NCBI GenBank assembly: GCA_036278735.1
Contig: DASUKM010000038.1
Span: 1 to 32,018 of the forward strand
From: DASUKM01 sp036278735
GTDB lineage: Bacteria > Acidobacteriota > Vicinamibacteria > Vicinamibacterales > 2-12-FULL-66-21
Direction of reading: 5' to 3'
Length of the DNA stretch: 32,018 bases
Shown here: positions 7,560 to 15,897 of the stretch, one piece after another
Position numbering within the stretch: position 1 is the stretch's first letter
Layout: every line of letters begins with the position of its first letter
Made by a program: the position numbers and the translations under genes
The notes under the pieces: generated by a model
Seen by the model: only the letters and a program-made list of their open reading frames with translations
Database searches by the model: none
What the model was told of the DNA's origin: nothing

Positions 7560-9107
7560 TCAGCCGGCGGCGGCCAGGCGAGGGGGCGCCGGCTCGGCGG
7601 CTTCCTCCGCGACGTATTCCCGCTCGCGGGCGCGAATCGACTTGTACCGCCGGAAGACGTCGCGCGCGCTTTCCAGACCGAGCGCCGATCGCCACGAGCT
7701 GCCGCGGAACGTGTGCGCGAGCATCTGCGGCGCGTGGCGGATCACGAACCCCGGATAATGCCGCAGCACCGCGGGCAGGTGCGCCACCTTCATCCACCGC
7801 TCGGCGCGCCAGCGCAGGAACTCAATCTCCTCCGCCGACAGGTGCGCGGTCTTCACCACCGCCGTCGTCCCGTCGTACTCCTCGACGCGTTCGTTGACGA
7901 TTAGGTTGCGGCGGCGGAAGTCCTCCGTCATCGGCGTTCCGGGATACGGCGTCGGGTGCTGGATGTACGGCCAGTCGACGTGGCGCCGGGCGAACGCGAG
8001 GTTGGCCTCGATCGACTGCTGCGTATCGTCAGGGTTCCCCACGATGATCCCGCCGACGACGTAGAGCCCGGCGCGATGGAGCAACTGGATCGCGCGCAGC
8101 GTCGCGTTGCCGGTACGACGTCCTGATTCGCGCTGTGCGTTCTTCGCCGCCGCGCGGAGGAACGCCAGATCCTCGTCCAGCACGTTTTCGATCCCGAGGA
8201 ACACGTAGCGGAATCCCGCCCTGCGCATCAGCGGCGCGAGCGCCTCGCCGTGGTTCGCAATCGAGGAAGTCATCGCCTGGACGATGTAGTCGATGTCGTC
8301 GAGGTGCGCGTCGACGATCGCGCGGCAGAGGGCTTCGAACCGGCGGACGTTCAGCGTGATGTTGTCGTCGACGAGGAAGATCGCCCGGGCGCCGCGCGCG
8401 CGAGCGTCGGCGATGTCGGCCAGGACGCGCGAGAAGTCGAACGTATGGAAGTTGCGTCCGCGCATCTCGATGATCGAGCAGAAGCTGCAGTCGTACGTGC
8501 AGCCGCGCGAGGTTTCGACGATGTCGATCGGCCGCCCCATGAAGGTGTAGCCGGTGAGCACCCGCGCCGCGCGATCCGGCAGCTCCAGCGCGCTTCCCTC
8601 GAGCGTGGTGACCGGGCGGGCCGGCGTGTGGTGGAACCGCCCCTGCGGCCTCGCACGAAACGACAGCCCGGCGATGCCGCCGACGTCTGCGCCAGCCGCC
8701 AGGGCGTCCAGCAGCGCGCGAAACGTCAGCTCTCCCTCGCCGCGGACGATGTAATCGATGCAGCAGGAGGGATCGTCGTAGGCGTCGGGCGCGAGGCTCG
8801 GGTCGTAGCCGCCGGCTACGAGGATCGCGCCGGGCCTGATCCGGCGGACGAGCCGCGCGAGGCGCAACGCGGTCCGGCGCTGAAAGGTCATGATCGACAG
8901 GCCGACGACGTCGGGTGCGTGCTCGCGGACCAGCCGCTCGACCGTCGCGGCGACGCGGTTCTGCACGAGGATCAGATCGGCCACGGCGGCGCGATGCGCC
9001 GGACCGAGGTTGCCGGCGAGCGACGCCAGCGCGCCGTTCGGCATCCGCATCGTCAGTGACGGCGTGTGCTCGAACGAGTCGGGCATGGAGAGGAGGAGAA
9101 CTCTCAT
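7560..9107 (-). CDS. Radical SAM enzyme with N-terminal B12-binding-like domain
   Basis: A 515-residue protein. Residues about 1-150 have a Rossmann-like cobalamin-binding-type fold (VVGLSIMTFQRRTALRLARL, then ILVAGGYDPSL) but lack the DxHxxG motif, so base-off cobalamin binding is doubtful. The radical SAM core has RGCTYDCSFC with Cys203, Cys207 and Cys210 for the [4Fe-4S] cluster, then FLVDDNITLN (a GGE-like region), FLGIENV and GGIIVGNPDDT strands. A helical C-terminal part contains WPYIQHPTPYPGTPM. Such enzymes perform radical methylations, cyclisations or C-C couplings, often on lipids or isoprenoids. The ATG overlaps the upstream gene's stop (ATGA), so the two proteins are co-produced, and the partner's lipid-binding look hints at a lipid substrate. 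The exact reaction is unknown. Confidence 0.9.
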   Translation of the reverse strand: MRVLLLSMPDSFEHTPSLTMRMPNGALASLAGNLGPAHRAAVADLILVQNRVAATVERLVREHAPDVVGLSIMTFQRRTALRLARLVRRIRPGAILVAGGYDPSLAPDAYDDPSCCIDYIVRGEGELTFRALLDALAAGADVGGIAGLSFRARPQGRFHHTPARPVTTLEGSALELPDRAARVLTGYTFMGRPIDIVETSRGCTYDCSFCSIIEMRGRNFHTFDFSRVLADIADARARGARAIFLVDDNITLNVRRFEALCRAIVDAHLDDIDYIVQAMTSSIANHGEALAPLMRRAGFRYVFLGIENVLDEDLAFLRAAAKNAQRESGRRTGNATLRAIQLLHRAGLYVVGGIIVGNPDDTQQSIEANLAFARRHVDWPYIQHPTPYPGTPMTEDFRRRNLIVNERVEEYDGTTAVVKTAHLSAEEIEFLRWRAERWMKVAHLPAVLRHYPGFVIRHAPQMLAHTFRGSSWRSALGLESARDVFRRYKSIRAREREYVAEEAAEPAPPRLAAAG

Positions 9108-10051
9108 CGGACCCGCGGGGCTTTCAGCATACCTCCATTCGCGCGCACGCGTGCATAGTCTGGCATGTAGACGCGGAGTCCACCGCGGCGGGTGTTGCGC
9201 GAGTAGCCGGCCACCAGCTGGGCGTTATAGTCCGCGGGGAAGAAGTCGAACGGGTCGCGCGGATTCGCATCGATGAGCTGCAGGTCGGTATTGGCCATCG
9301 TCAGCCGGCCGAACCGGATACTGCCGCCATAGAAATAGAGGTAGTTGCGCGCCGCCGGGTCCGGCCGGCTGGCCGGGCGGGCCGGGGGATCGGCTGATCC
9401 GATCATGCGCAGCCGCAGCGCATGCCCGGAGACGCGTACGTCGGCGAGTCGCCCCTCGGTCCGGGGGGGCGGCAGGATGGCGGCTGTGTCAATCAGCAGG
9501 TCGTCGCCATCCGCACGAATGCCGGCGCCGGGGGGCATCTTCATGAGCCTGTCGACCTGAAGGCCCAGCAGATCCAGCAACCCCTTGACGGGAATCCCCA
9601 CGGCTTTCAACTTCGTGGCGTGCAGCCGAAGGCGCCCGTCCGGGGTTGCCGACACCGCGGCCGTCATCTCGAACGGCACCGACACCCCCTTGTGCAGCTT
9701 GCCATGCGCGCGAAGGGCGCCGTGCTCGATGGTGACGCGCACATCGCTCAGCGGAGCGTGCGGGCCCGCGAAGGCGCGGCGATTCAACAGCGTCGTCAGC
9801 GAGGTCGCGTCGATCGACATTTCTGCCCGACGGACGTCAAGGGTGTAGGAGGTCGGATCGTCGAAGATCGGCGGCTCGTGCGCCGAGCGGCTGATGAACT
9901 CGCCGTCGAGCGAATCGATCTGCAGAACGACGCCATCGGCGACATGAAGGGCGACGTGCCGCATCTCGACGCCACAATGGATGGGCCCGCCTGCCCCGAG
10001 GCTCCCCGCGAACGTCGCCGCGAGCACGAGGGCGGCGGGACAGCGGATCAT
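9104..10051 (-). CDS. Secreted, possibly lipid-binding protein (LmeA/DUF2993-like)
   Basis: A 315-residue exported protein. The ATG at 10051 opens a clear signal peptide (MIRCPAALVLAATFAGSLGA). A TTG six codons upstream would also be in frame but is less likely. The body is rich in short beta strands and repeats like VTIEHGALRAHGKLHKGVSVPFEM and GRLADVRVSGHALRLRM, which recalls LmeA/DUF2993-type or tubular lipid-binding folds found at envelope membranes. This assignment is tentative. A conserved-looking C-terminal part contains NYLYFYGGSIRFGRLTM and DPFDFFPADYNAQLVAGYS. Its stop overlaps the start of the radical SAM gene by ATGA, implying translational coupling. The gene may share a transcript with the one ending at 10174, 122 bp upstream. 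Confidence 0.6.
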   Translation of the reverse strand: MIRCPAALVLAATFAGSLGAGGPIHCGVEMRHVALHVADGVVLQIDSLDGEFISRSAHEPPIFDDPTSYTLDVRRAEMSIDATSLTTLLNRRAFAGPHAPLSDVRVTIEHGALRAHGKLHKGVSVPFEMTAAVSATPDGRLRLHATKLKAVGIPVKGLLDLLGLQVDRLMKMPPGAGIRADGDDLLIDTAAILPPPRTEGRLADVRVSGHALRLRMIGSADPPARPASRPDPAARNYLYFYGGSIRFGRLTMANTDLQLIDANPRDPFDFFPADYNAQLVAGYSRNTRRGGLRVYMPDYARVRANGGMLKAPRVR

Positions 10052-10173
10052 ACCGGTCGTGCGTGGCAAGCGACGTGCCCGAACCGCCGCCCGGATCCCT
10101 TGCTGTCGCGCGGGACGGCGGAACTCCGGGCCAACGGAGATCGTAATGACTTACCGCCAGAGAAAGCGGCCCG

Positions 10174-10698
10174 TCAGGGTTGATACCGAATGCTCTGAAG
10201 AAAGCTGCGGAAGGCCGGCTCGGCCGCCGCCACGGTTTTCTGGGGTCCCGTCAGCTTGATGAAGTAGGGGCCCGCGGGCGTGTCGAGAACGGCGGCGATC
10301 AGCCGGAAATCGGGTTTGTGGTAGTGGTCGGCGGAGCCCGGGCTCATCTCTGCCGTGTACGTGCCCGAGACGTCGACGATGGCCAACGTGAGGCCGTTGA
10401 CCGTCCCCTTGTCGATGTGGGCGGCGGCGGAGGACGATCGGCCGTCGGGCTGACGCATTTGTCCTATCCAGCGATCGAGGTTGGCCTGCGTGCTGCCTCC
10501 CTGGCCGCCGAAGTAGTAGACCACGAGCTGTGCGTCCTCCGGATCCGCCGGCTGGTGGGGGAGGGTGAACTGTGCGACGCGCATGCTGCTCGACGGCGTT
10601 TCGGCGTGCCAGGCCGGCGGCGCGTTGAACGTGAGATGCGCGGGGGGGTGGGCGGCGACGAGCAGGGTCAGAGCCGTGGCCCAGCAGACGGTCAGCAT
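10174..10698 (-). CDS. Secreted conserved hypothetical protein
   Basis: A 174-residue exported protein with signal peptide MLTVCWATALTLLVAAHPPA. The mature part starts FNAPPAWHAETPSSSMRVAQF and includes DAQLVVYYFGGQGG, LDRWIGQMRQPDG, a TLAIVDVSGTY stretch, and FIKLTGPQKTVAAAEPAFRS near the C-terminus. I recognise the pattern as a widespread hypothetical family of lipid-rafted or periplasmic proteins without known function. No catalytic motif is evident. An extended -10-like TGCTAACAT ends 6 nt before the ATG, so transcription is probably leaderless. The promoter region is shared with the divergent TonB-receptor gene. Confidence 0.75.
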   Translation of the reverse strand: MLTVCWATALTLLVAAHPPAHLTFNAPPAWHAETPSSSMRVAQFTLPHQPADPEDAQLVVYYFGGQGGSTQANLDRWIGQMRQPDGRSSSAAAHIDKGTVNGLTLAIVDVSGTYTAEMSPGSADHYHKPDFRLIAAVLDTPAGPYFIKLTGPQKTVAAAEPAFRSFLQSIRYQP

Positions 10699-10704
10699 GG
10701 CGGC

Positions 10705-10710
10705 ATGTTA
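10705..10710 (-). promoter_or_regulatory. Putative -10 element TAACAT, divergent promoter (minus)
   Basis: TAACAT, preceded by TGC (extended -10), lies 6 nt before the ATG at 10698. The same hexamer and spacing recur before the M28 peptidase gene at 28409-28414. Confidence 0.5.
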
Positions 10711-10713
10711 GCA

Positions 10714-10742
10714 CTGGCATTCCCGCGGCGATGTGGCATAAT
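10714..10742 (+). promoter_or_regulatory. Putative sigma-70-like promoter of the TonB-receptor gene
   Basis: CTGGCA (10714-10719), a 17-bp spacer and CATAAT (10737-10742), a five-of-six match to TATAAT. The start codon is about 70 nt downstream and has a good ribosome-binding site, so this gene has a normal leader. It lies back to back with the minus-strand promoter at 10705-10710. Confidence 0.5.
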
Positions 10743-10811
10743 CCGGCAACCTTGAAAAAGAGCTGTAAGGTTAGTGCACGGCGTTTCGTCGTTCGAGCAA
10801 AGGAGCCCGTA

Positions 10812-13754
10812 ATGCGACCAGGATACGGTCGACTGTCTTTTGTCCTCTTCATTCTCATGGTGGCGATCCTCCTGCCGGGATTGGCCAGCGCTCAATCACA
10901 GGCCACCAACGGCGCCATCGAAGGCACGATCAAGGATTCGTCGGGTGCCGTCCTGCCGGGCGTCACGGTCACGCTGACCAATAACGAAACCGGCGCCCAG
11001 CGCGTCGTCACGACCAACGAACAGGGGCTGTTCCGGGCGCCGCTGCTGCCCCTCGGCACCTACAAGGTCATGGCGGAGCTGCAGGGATTCAAGACGTTCG
11101 AACAGACGGGCGTGAAGCTGTCGGTCGGAGAAACCGCGGTCGTCAACGCGACCCTGAGCGTCGGCGCCATGAGCGAGACGGTGAGCGTCAGCGCGGCGGA
11201 CGTGCCGGCCCTCGACAGCGCGCGCATCGACATCGGCCACACGATGACCGATCTGGAAGTGCACAACCTGCCGCTCGTGGCCCGCAATCCGTATAACTTC
11301 GCGCTCGTGCAGCCCGGCGTGACCGGCACCGAGAACGTCGAGTTCGGCGTGCCCCACCTGGCGGCCAACGGCGCCGCGATGCGCATCAACTACATGATCG
11401 ACGGCAACACGAACACCGAGAAGGACCGCGCGGGCCTGCGGCTGCTCCCGATGTCGGAGGTCATGATCCAGGAAGTGAAGGTCGTGACGACCGGCTTCGC
11501 GCCCGAGTTCGGCCAGACGATGGGCATGGTCTACAACGCCGTGACCCCGTCGGGGACGAATGCGTTCAAGGGAGAGGCCAGCTACCTGTTCCGGCGCCGG
11601 CCGTTCAGCGCGTTCCCGTTCTTCTTCGGCTGCGGCAGCACGACGCCCGCGGCGAGCTGCCCGAACAGCGCTCCGGCGGGTGCGGAGCGGCCCGATACGC
11701 GGGTCGACACCGGCACGGCCGATCTCGGCGGCCCGATCATTCACAACAAGCTGTTCTTCTACGGCGGCTGGGAGCAGACCCGGCGCGATCTGTCCGCCAA
11801 CAGCCTGATCACCGTGTCGCCGGACGTGGTGGCCGAAGTCGGCTTGAAGCCGCAGCCCGACGCGGTGCCGAACGTCCAGACGGCGAAGTTCGCGATCGGC
11901 AAAGGCGATTATCAGATCAGCAGCGGGAACCGGTTGACGCTGCGGTGGATTCGGTTCCACAACGATTCGCCGTACAACAGCGGCGGCGGCACCGCGACCC
12001 TCCAGCGCGCGACGAACTTCCTCGACGCCATGGATTCGACCGCGGCGCAGCTCGTGTCGTCGTTCGGCGCCAACAAGCTGAACGAGTTCCGCTTCCAGTA
12101 CGCACACCGCCATCAGAGCTCGGTCGCGAATTCGGATTCGGGCACGGGGCCGGCGATCACGGTTCGGGATCCGAGCATTTCGTTCGGGGGGCCGTGGGCC
12201 GGTACCGGACAGGGCAACGCGGGGTTCGATTTCAAGCAGAACATCACGGAAACCATCGACAACTTCACGTATATCCGAGGCACGCACAGCGTCAAGGTGG
12301 GCTTCGACTGGCAGCACATCTTCGACAGCCGGATCGCCGCGCCTGAATTCGTCTACACCTTCCCGACCGTCGATGCCTACCTGGCCGCCCAGAGCGGCGC
12401 CAATCCGTTCAGCTACTCGACGATGGAGCAAATCACCGGCGACCTGTCCTTCGACATGAGCACGAACGTCGTCAGCACGTTCATCCAGGACGACTGGCAG
12501 CTCACGCCGGCGGTCAAGGTCCTCTACGGCATTCGCTACGATCTGTACAAGTACCCGCAGGGACTCGCGGACGCGCCGCTCGCTTCGACCCATCAGTTCA
12601 ACGTGGACAAGAACAACATCGGTCCGCGCGCCGGCGTCGCCTGGGCGGTGAGCCCGACGATGGTGCTTCGCGCCAGCACCGGCATCATGTACGACCAGCC
12701 GATTCTGGGCGGCTACGAACAGGCGCTGCAGTTGTCGGGGTCGCCGACGGCGCCGGTCTACACGTTCAACCCGACAACTCCGGGGGCGCCCGGGTTTCCC
12801 GGTCCGGCGGGCACCGGCACGATCAGCCAGCAGTCACCCTGGGCGGTCGATCCGTCCTTCCAGGTGGCGCACACCTGGCAGAACAGCATTCAGCTCGAGC
12901 GCGCGTTCGCGAACGATCTGACGGCCTCGGTGGCGTTCATGTATGCCAAGGGCAGTCAGCTGCCGGTGGTGAACGACGTCAACCTCATCAACCCGGTCGG
13001 TCAGCTCGCCGACGGCCGTCCGATCTACAGCACGGCGGTCAACGCGCAGACGCGGGCGGACGCGCAGTTCAACCACATCTTCGAGGTGCAGTCGATCGGC
13101 AAGTCGTCGTTCAAGTCGATGACGCTCGAGGTGACGAAGCGCTTTGCGTCGGGATTGGACTTCAACCTGCAGTACTCCTACGGCAAAGGGGTCGACGACA
13201 CCCCCCTCCGCGGCCAGCTCACGGTGCAGTCCGAGCCGGGCCCGTCCGATCCGAGCAACCTCGAGCGCGATAAAGGACCGAACCCGCTCGACATGCGCCA
13301 CAACTTCAGCGGGAACGTCGTCTACACGTCGGTCAGCCACGCCTCGAACCCGATCGTGCGTCACTTGCTGAACGGCAACGAGATCGGTCTGCTGCTCCAG
13401 TTCAACAGCGGGCTGCCGCAGAACATCCTGGCCAACACCGATCTGAATCACGACGGCACGAATAGCGACCGGCCGCTGTTCGTCTCGCGCAACTCGCTGT
13501 ATCTGCCCGCCCGCAAGAACGTGGACATGCGGTACACGCGCATCGTGCCGCTTCATGGATCCGTGAACGGGCAGTTCATCGTGGAGCTGAAAAACGTGTT
13601 CAACACCGTGCAGGTGTCCAGCGTCCGGACGACGGTGCTCGTCGACGCGGCCGGCAACCCGGTGAGCGCGATTCCGACGGACCCCAACCAGTTCCCGAAC
13701 CCGTCGGGCTTCGAGCAGCGCAAGCTGCAGCTCGGGTTCAAGGTGCGGTTCTAG
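10812..13754 (+). CDS. TonB-dependent receptor with carboxypeptidase-regulatory-like domain (SusC/Oar-like)
   Basis: A 980-residue outer-membrane protein. The ATG at 10812 was chosen because AAAGGAG lies about 6 nt before it and a clean signal peptide follows (MRPGYGRLSFVLFILMVAIL, cleavage after ASA, residue 27). Residues about 35-115 form a CarboxypepD_reg-like beta-sandwich (GAIEGTIKDSSGAVLPGVTV). A plug-like region (about 130-250: LPLVARNPYNFALVQPG, MIDGNTNTEKD, EFGQTMGMVYNAVTPSGTN) is followed by a long barrel ending in a terminal Phe (LGFKVRF). These acidobacterial Oar-like receptors probably take up large substrates such as saccharides or peptides with TonB energy. No partner SusD-like gene is adjacent. 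The convergent neighbour is an amidohydrolase. Confidence 0.92.
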   Translation: MRPGYGRLSFVLFILMVAILLPGLASAQSQATNGAIEGTIKDSSGAVLPGVTVTLTNNETGAQRVVTTNEQGLFRAPLLPLGTYKVMAELQGFKTFEQTGVKLSVGETAVVNATLSVGAMSETVSVSAADVPALDSARIDIGHTMTDLEVHNLPLVARNPYNFALVQPGVTGTENVEFGVPHLAANGAAMRINYMIDGNTNTEKDRAGLRLLPMSEVMIQEVKVVTTGFAPEFGQTMGMVYNAVTPSGTNAFKGEASYLFRRRPFSAFPFFFGCGSTTPAASCPNSAPAGAERPDTRVDTGTADLGGPIIHNKLFFYGGWEQTRRDLSANSLITVSPDVVAEVGLKPQPDAVPNVQTAKFAIGKGDYQISSGNRLTLRWIRFHNDSPYNSGGGTATLQRATNFLDAMDSTAAQLVSSFGANKLNEFRFQYAHRHQSSVANSDSGTGPAITVRDPSISFGGPWAGTGQGNAGFDFKQNITETIDNFTYIRGTHSVKVGFDWQHIFDSRIAAPEFVYTFPTVDAYLAAQSGANPFSYSTMEQITGDLSFDMSTNVVSTFIQDDWQLTPAVKVLYGIRYDLYKYPQGLADAPLASTHQFNVDKNNIGPRAGVAWAVSPTMVLRASTGIMYDQPILGGYEQALQLSGSPTAPVYTFNPTTPGAPGFPGPAGTGTISQQSPWAVDPSFQVAHTWQNSIQLERAFANDLTASVAFMYAKGSQLPVVNDVNLINPVGQLADGRPIYSTAVNAQTRADAQFNHIFEVQSIGKSSFKSMTLEVTKRFASGLDFNLQYSYGKGVDDTPLRGQLTVQSEPGPSDPSNLERDKGPNPLDMRHNFSGNVVYTSVSHASNPIVRHLLNGNEIGLLLQFNSGLPQNILANTDLNHDGTNSDRPLFVSRNSLYLPARKNVDMRYTRIVPLHGSVNGQFIVELKNVFNTVQVSSVRTTVLVDAAGNPVSAIPTDPNQFPNPSGFEQRKLQLGFKVRF

Positions 13755-13773
13755 TCCAGCCGTCTGTCACTCG

Positions 13774-13808
13774 ACGACGTCGCGACGGTTCTGCCGTCGC
13801 GGCGTCGT
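13774..13808. terminator. Stem-loop between convergent genes, probable bidirectional terminator
   Basis: ACGACGTCGCGACGG (13774-13788), loop TTCTG, and CCGTCGCGGCGTCGT (13794-13808) pair over 15 bp with one G-T wobble. It sits between the stops of the TonB receptor and the amidohydrolase. No T-run follows on either side, so termination is inferred from position and stem strength. Confidence 0.5.
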
Positions 13809-13837
13809 GCTCGCCCCGCCCGCCCCCTTCCTTCCCG

Positions 13838-15130
13838 TCACCGCGTCCGCGATGCCCCCTCGCCAGCCACGAGCGGCGACGGATTCTGCGCGCTGTTTCG
13901 GTAGACCTTCCCGTCCTTCATCACGAACACGACCCGGCGGAGAGCGGTGATGTCGGTCAGCGGGTCCCCGTCGACCGCGACCAGGTCGGCCTGCAGGCCG
14001 GGCGCAATGGCCCCGATCGAGTCCTGGAGCCGCAGCGACTCCGCCGAGAGCGACGTCAACGAGACGATCGCGGCCATCGGTTTCTGGCCGCCATCGCGCA
14101 CGCGCACGATCGCTTCCTCGATGTTGCGGCCGTGGGCGCCGGCCACCGCATCCGTGCCGTAGACGATCTTCAGATTGGGGATCGTCAGCGCGTGTTCGAA
14201 CATGGCGAGGTTGATCGGGATCGCCTTCTCCATCGCCGCGAACCCCTCCTCGGTGTAGTTGCCGATCCCGAGGAACTTCGGCTCGTTCTCGAGGTAGTTC
14301 TGCAGGACGAGCCCGACGTTGGGGTCGAAGTACACGCCCTTGTCGGCCATCATCCGGAGCACGTCGTCGTCGGCGAAGATGCCGTGCTCCATTTCCTTGC
14401 AGCCCGCGAGGATGGACGCTTTCAGCGCCTGTGCGCTGTGCGCGTGCACGAGCGTGCGCATGCCGAGCGCGTTGGCCTCGCCGCACACCGCCTGGAGCTG
14501 TTCGTCGGTCATCGTCTGTTTGCCGCCGTCGCGAATGCTCGCGGAGGCGAACAGTTTGATCAGATCGGCACCGGCGGCCTTGGCTTCGCGGACGGCCTGC
14601 CGGAGTTGATCCGGGGTGGCGACGACCCCCGGCTGGCCGCGCCCGACCCCCGTGCGCTCGGTGATTTGGCGCACCGACGTGAGGATGCGCGGCCCCGGCA
14701 GCAGGCCGCGCGCGACGATGTCGCGCAGCGGCACGTCGGAGGCCGCCCCGACGCTCTGCACCGTGGTGAATCCCCCCATCAACGTCGCCCACGCGTTGGC
14801 CGCGCCGGCAAGCGCCTGTTCTGCGGCGGACTCCCCGCGGTTGTCCATCCGGCCGTCCTTGTTGAAATGCCAGCCGATGTGGACGTGGACGTCGATGAAG
14901 CCGGGCAGCAGGGTGAGGTGCGGGAAGTCGTACGTCACGGGGCCGGCGTGCTGGCCGACGCTCGTGATCGTGCCGTCGGCGAGCGTCACGACCACGTCGG
15001 TCGCGGAGCCGCCGCGGCCGTCGATCAGCCGTCCCACGCGGATGGTGATCGGGCCGGCGGCCGGTTGCGCGGCCGCGAGAACCGCCGCGAGGGGGAGACA
15101 GAGCAGGAGCGAGGTGAGGCAGCGAGTCAT
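13838..15130 (-). CDS. Secreted metal-dependent amidohydrolase (imidazolonepropionase/prolidase-like)
   Basis: A 430-residue amidohydrolase-superfamily enzyme with a signal peptide (MTRCLTSLLLCLPLAAVLAA). The metal ligands are in the expected order: HVH (His82, His84) in FIDVHVHIG, Lys192 in LIKLFAS (probably carbamylated), His229/His231 in LVHAHS, His249 in MEHG and Asp327 in YGTDA. The closing beta-sandwich contains GLQADLVAVDGDPLTDI and VVFVMKDGKVYRN. Related secreted enzymes act on X-Pro dipeptides or cyclic amides. The substrate here is unknown. The last residues, NPSPLVAGEGASRTR, look like translated repetitive intergenic DNA rather than family sequence. A TAGCAT hexamer lies 9 nt before the ATG. 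Confidence 0.9.
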   Translation of the reverse strand: MTRCLTSLLLCLPLAAVLAAAQPAAGPITIRVGRLIDGRGGSATDVVVTLADGTITSVGQHAGPVTYDFPHLTLLPGFIDVHVHIGWHFNKDGRMDNRGESAAEQALAGAANAWATLMGGFTTVQSVGAASDVPLRDIVARGLLPGPRILTSVRQITERTGVGRGQPGVVATPDQLRQAVREAKAAGADLIKLFASASIRDGGKQTMTDEQLQAVCGEANALGMRTLVHAHSAQALKASILAGCKEMEHGIFADDDVLRMMADKGVYFDPNVGLVLQNYLENEPKFLGIGNYTEEGFAAMEKAIPINLAMFEHALTIPNLKIVYGTDAVAGAHGRNIEEAIVRVRDGGQKPMAAIVSLTSLSAESLRLQDSIGAIAPGLQADLVAVDGDPLTDITALRRVVFVMKDGKVYRNSAQNPSPLVAGEGASRTR

Positions 15131-15139
15131 GGCGCGCCT

Positions 15140-15145
15140 ATGCTA
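15140..15145 (-). promoter_or_regulatory. Putative -10 element TAGCAT of the amidohydrolase gene
   Basis: TAGCAT on the minus strand, 9 nt before the ATG at 15130, with no Shine-Dalgarno sequence between. This fits a leader of only a few nucleotides. Confidence 0.35.
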
Positions 15146-15200
15146 TCCCAGCGGCGATAGCGGCGCCCCCCGGGGTTGCCAGGCAGGATCCCGCGTGCTA

Positions 15201-15217
15201 CCATATACCATATATGG
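15201..15217. promoter_or_regulatory. Candidate antitoxin operator overlapping the start codon
   Basis: CCATATA (15201-15207), 3 nt, TATATGG (15211-15217) is a perfect 7-bp inverted repeat. CCATATA is also directly repeated at 15208-15214. It is an AT-rich island in GC-rich DNA and covers the ATG at 15214. Ribbon-helix-helix antitoxins usually autoregulate by binding such repeats. Confidence 0.6.
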
Positions 15218-15480
15218 CAACAGATATGGACAAGACCACCCTATACCTCGACCGGGCCGACTATCGGCGTCTGAAGCGGATTGCCGCCGAAGCGGGACGT
15301 TCTCCGGCGGCGCTGGTCAGGGAGGCCGTGGCCGAGTACGTGGCCCGTCACGCCGAGACGCGCGTGCCGCGCAGCATCGGGGCATTTACGAGCGGCCGCG
15401 ACGACCTCGGCGCGCGTGCCGAGGCGCTGCTGGGGGGATTCGGGAAGCCCGGGGGGCGGCCGCGCCGTGGTCGTCGCTGA
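15214..15480 (+). CDS. CopG-type ribbon-helix-helix antitoxin
   Basis: An 88-residue antitoxin. The N-terminus KTTLYLDRADYRRLKRIAAE, then GRSPAALVREAVAEYV, is a canonical ribbon-helix-helix DNA-binding unit (strand TTLYL followed by two helices). The C-terminal half, SIGAFTSGRDDLGARAEALL, is the part expected to wrap the toxin. The basic tail GGRPRRGRR is encoded where the toxin gene already begins. ATG 15214 lies inside the operator-like repeat; ATG 15226 (MDKTTLYL) is an equally plausible start and would leave the operator upstream. Neither has a ribosome-binding site. The gene overlaps the PIN toxin by 14 bp, the normal arrangement for vapBC-type modules. Confidence 0.85.
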   Translation: MATDMDKTTLYLDRADYRRLKRIAAEAGRSPAALVREAVAEYVARHAETRVPRSIGAFTSGRDDLGARAEALLGGFGKPGGRPRRGRR

Positions 15481-15895
15481 CACGGGCGCCGTCGTCGCGC
15501 TGCTCGACAAGGGGGACCGCCACCACGCGGCGCTCCGCGCGATGTACGAGGCGGATCCTGCGGCGTGGATTCTACCGTGGGCGATTCTGCCGGAGGTCGA
15601 CTACCTGGTGGCGACCGAACTCGGCGCGAGCGCGCAGCGCGTGTGGCTCGACGACCTCGCGTCGGGCGCATTTGCCGTGGAATGGGGCGCCGATCGCGAC
15701 CTCGTGGCGGCGCATCGGTTCGCGGAGCGCTACGCCTCGCTCGAGATGGGTCTCGTCGACGGCGCCGTGATGGCGGTCGCCGAGCGCCTGCGCGCCGACA
15801 TCGCGACCCTGGATCTCCGCCACTTCGGCGCGGTGCGGTTCGCCCACGCCCCGCGCCTGCTGCCGCGCGACGCCCCCCCGGTCCGCCGCCGCTGA
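15467..15895 (+). CDS. vapC: PIN-domain toxin (VapC-like ribonuclease)
   Basis: A 142-residue PIN-domain protein starting at GTG 15467 (VVVADTGAVVALLDKGD). The four acidic metal ligands are present: Asp5, Glu43 in LPEVDY, Asp98 in LVDG and Asp116 in TLDLRHF. VapC-type toxins cleave tRNA or rRNA and are held inactive by the upstream antitoxin. GTG was chosen because it gives the standard PIN start and overlaps the antitoxin end; reading upstream in frame yields non-family sequence. The C-terminus (RLLPRDAPPVRRR) is slightly extended. The palindromic element R2 begins 3 bp after the stop. Confidence 0.9.
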   Translation: MVVADTGAVVALLDKGDRHHAALRAMYEADPAAWILPWAILPEVDYLVATELGASAQRVWLDDLASGAFAVEWGADRDLVAAHRFAERYASLEMGLVDGAVMAVAERLRADIATLDLRHFGAVRFAHAPRLLPRDAPPVRRR

Positions 15896-15897
15896 TT

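Noticed and set aside
10896..12593. Minus-strand open frame opposite the TonB-receptor gene
   Set aside because: Low-complexity Arg/Val/Asp composition and no recognisable motif, whereas the plus strand encodes a clear receptor with ribosome-binding site and signal peptide.
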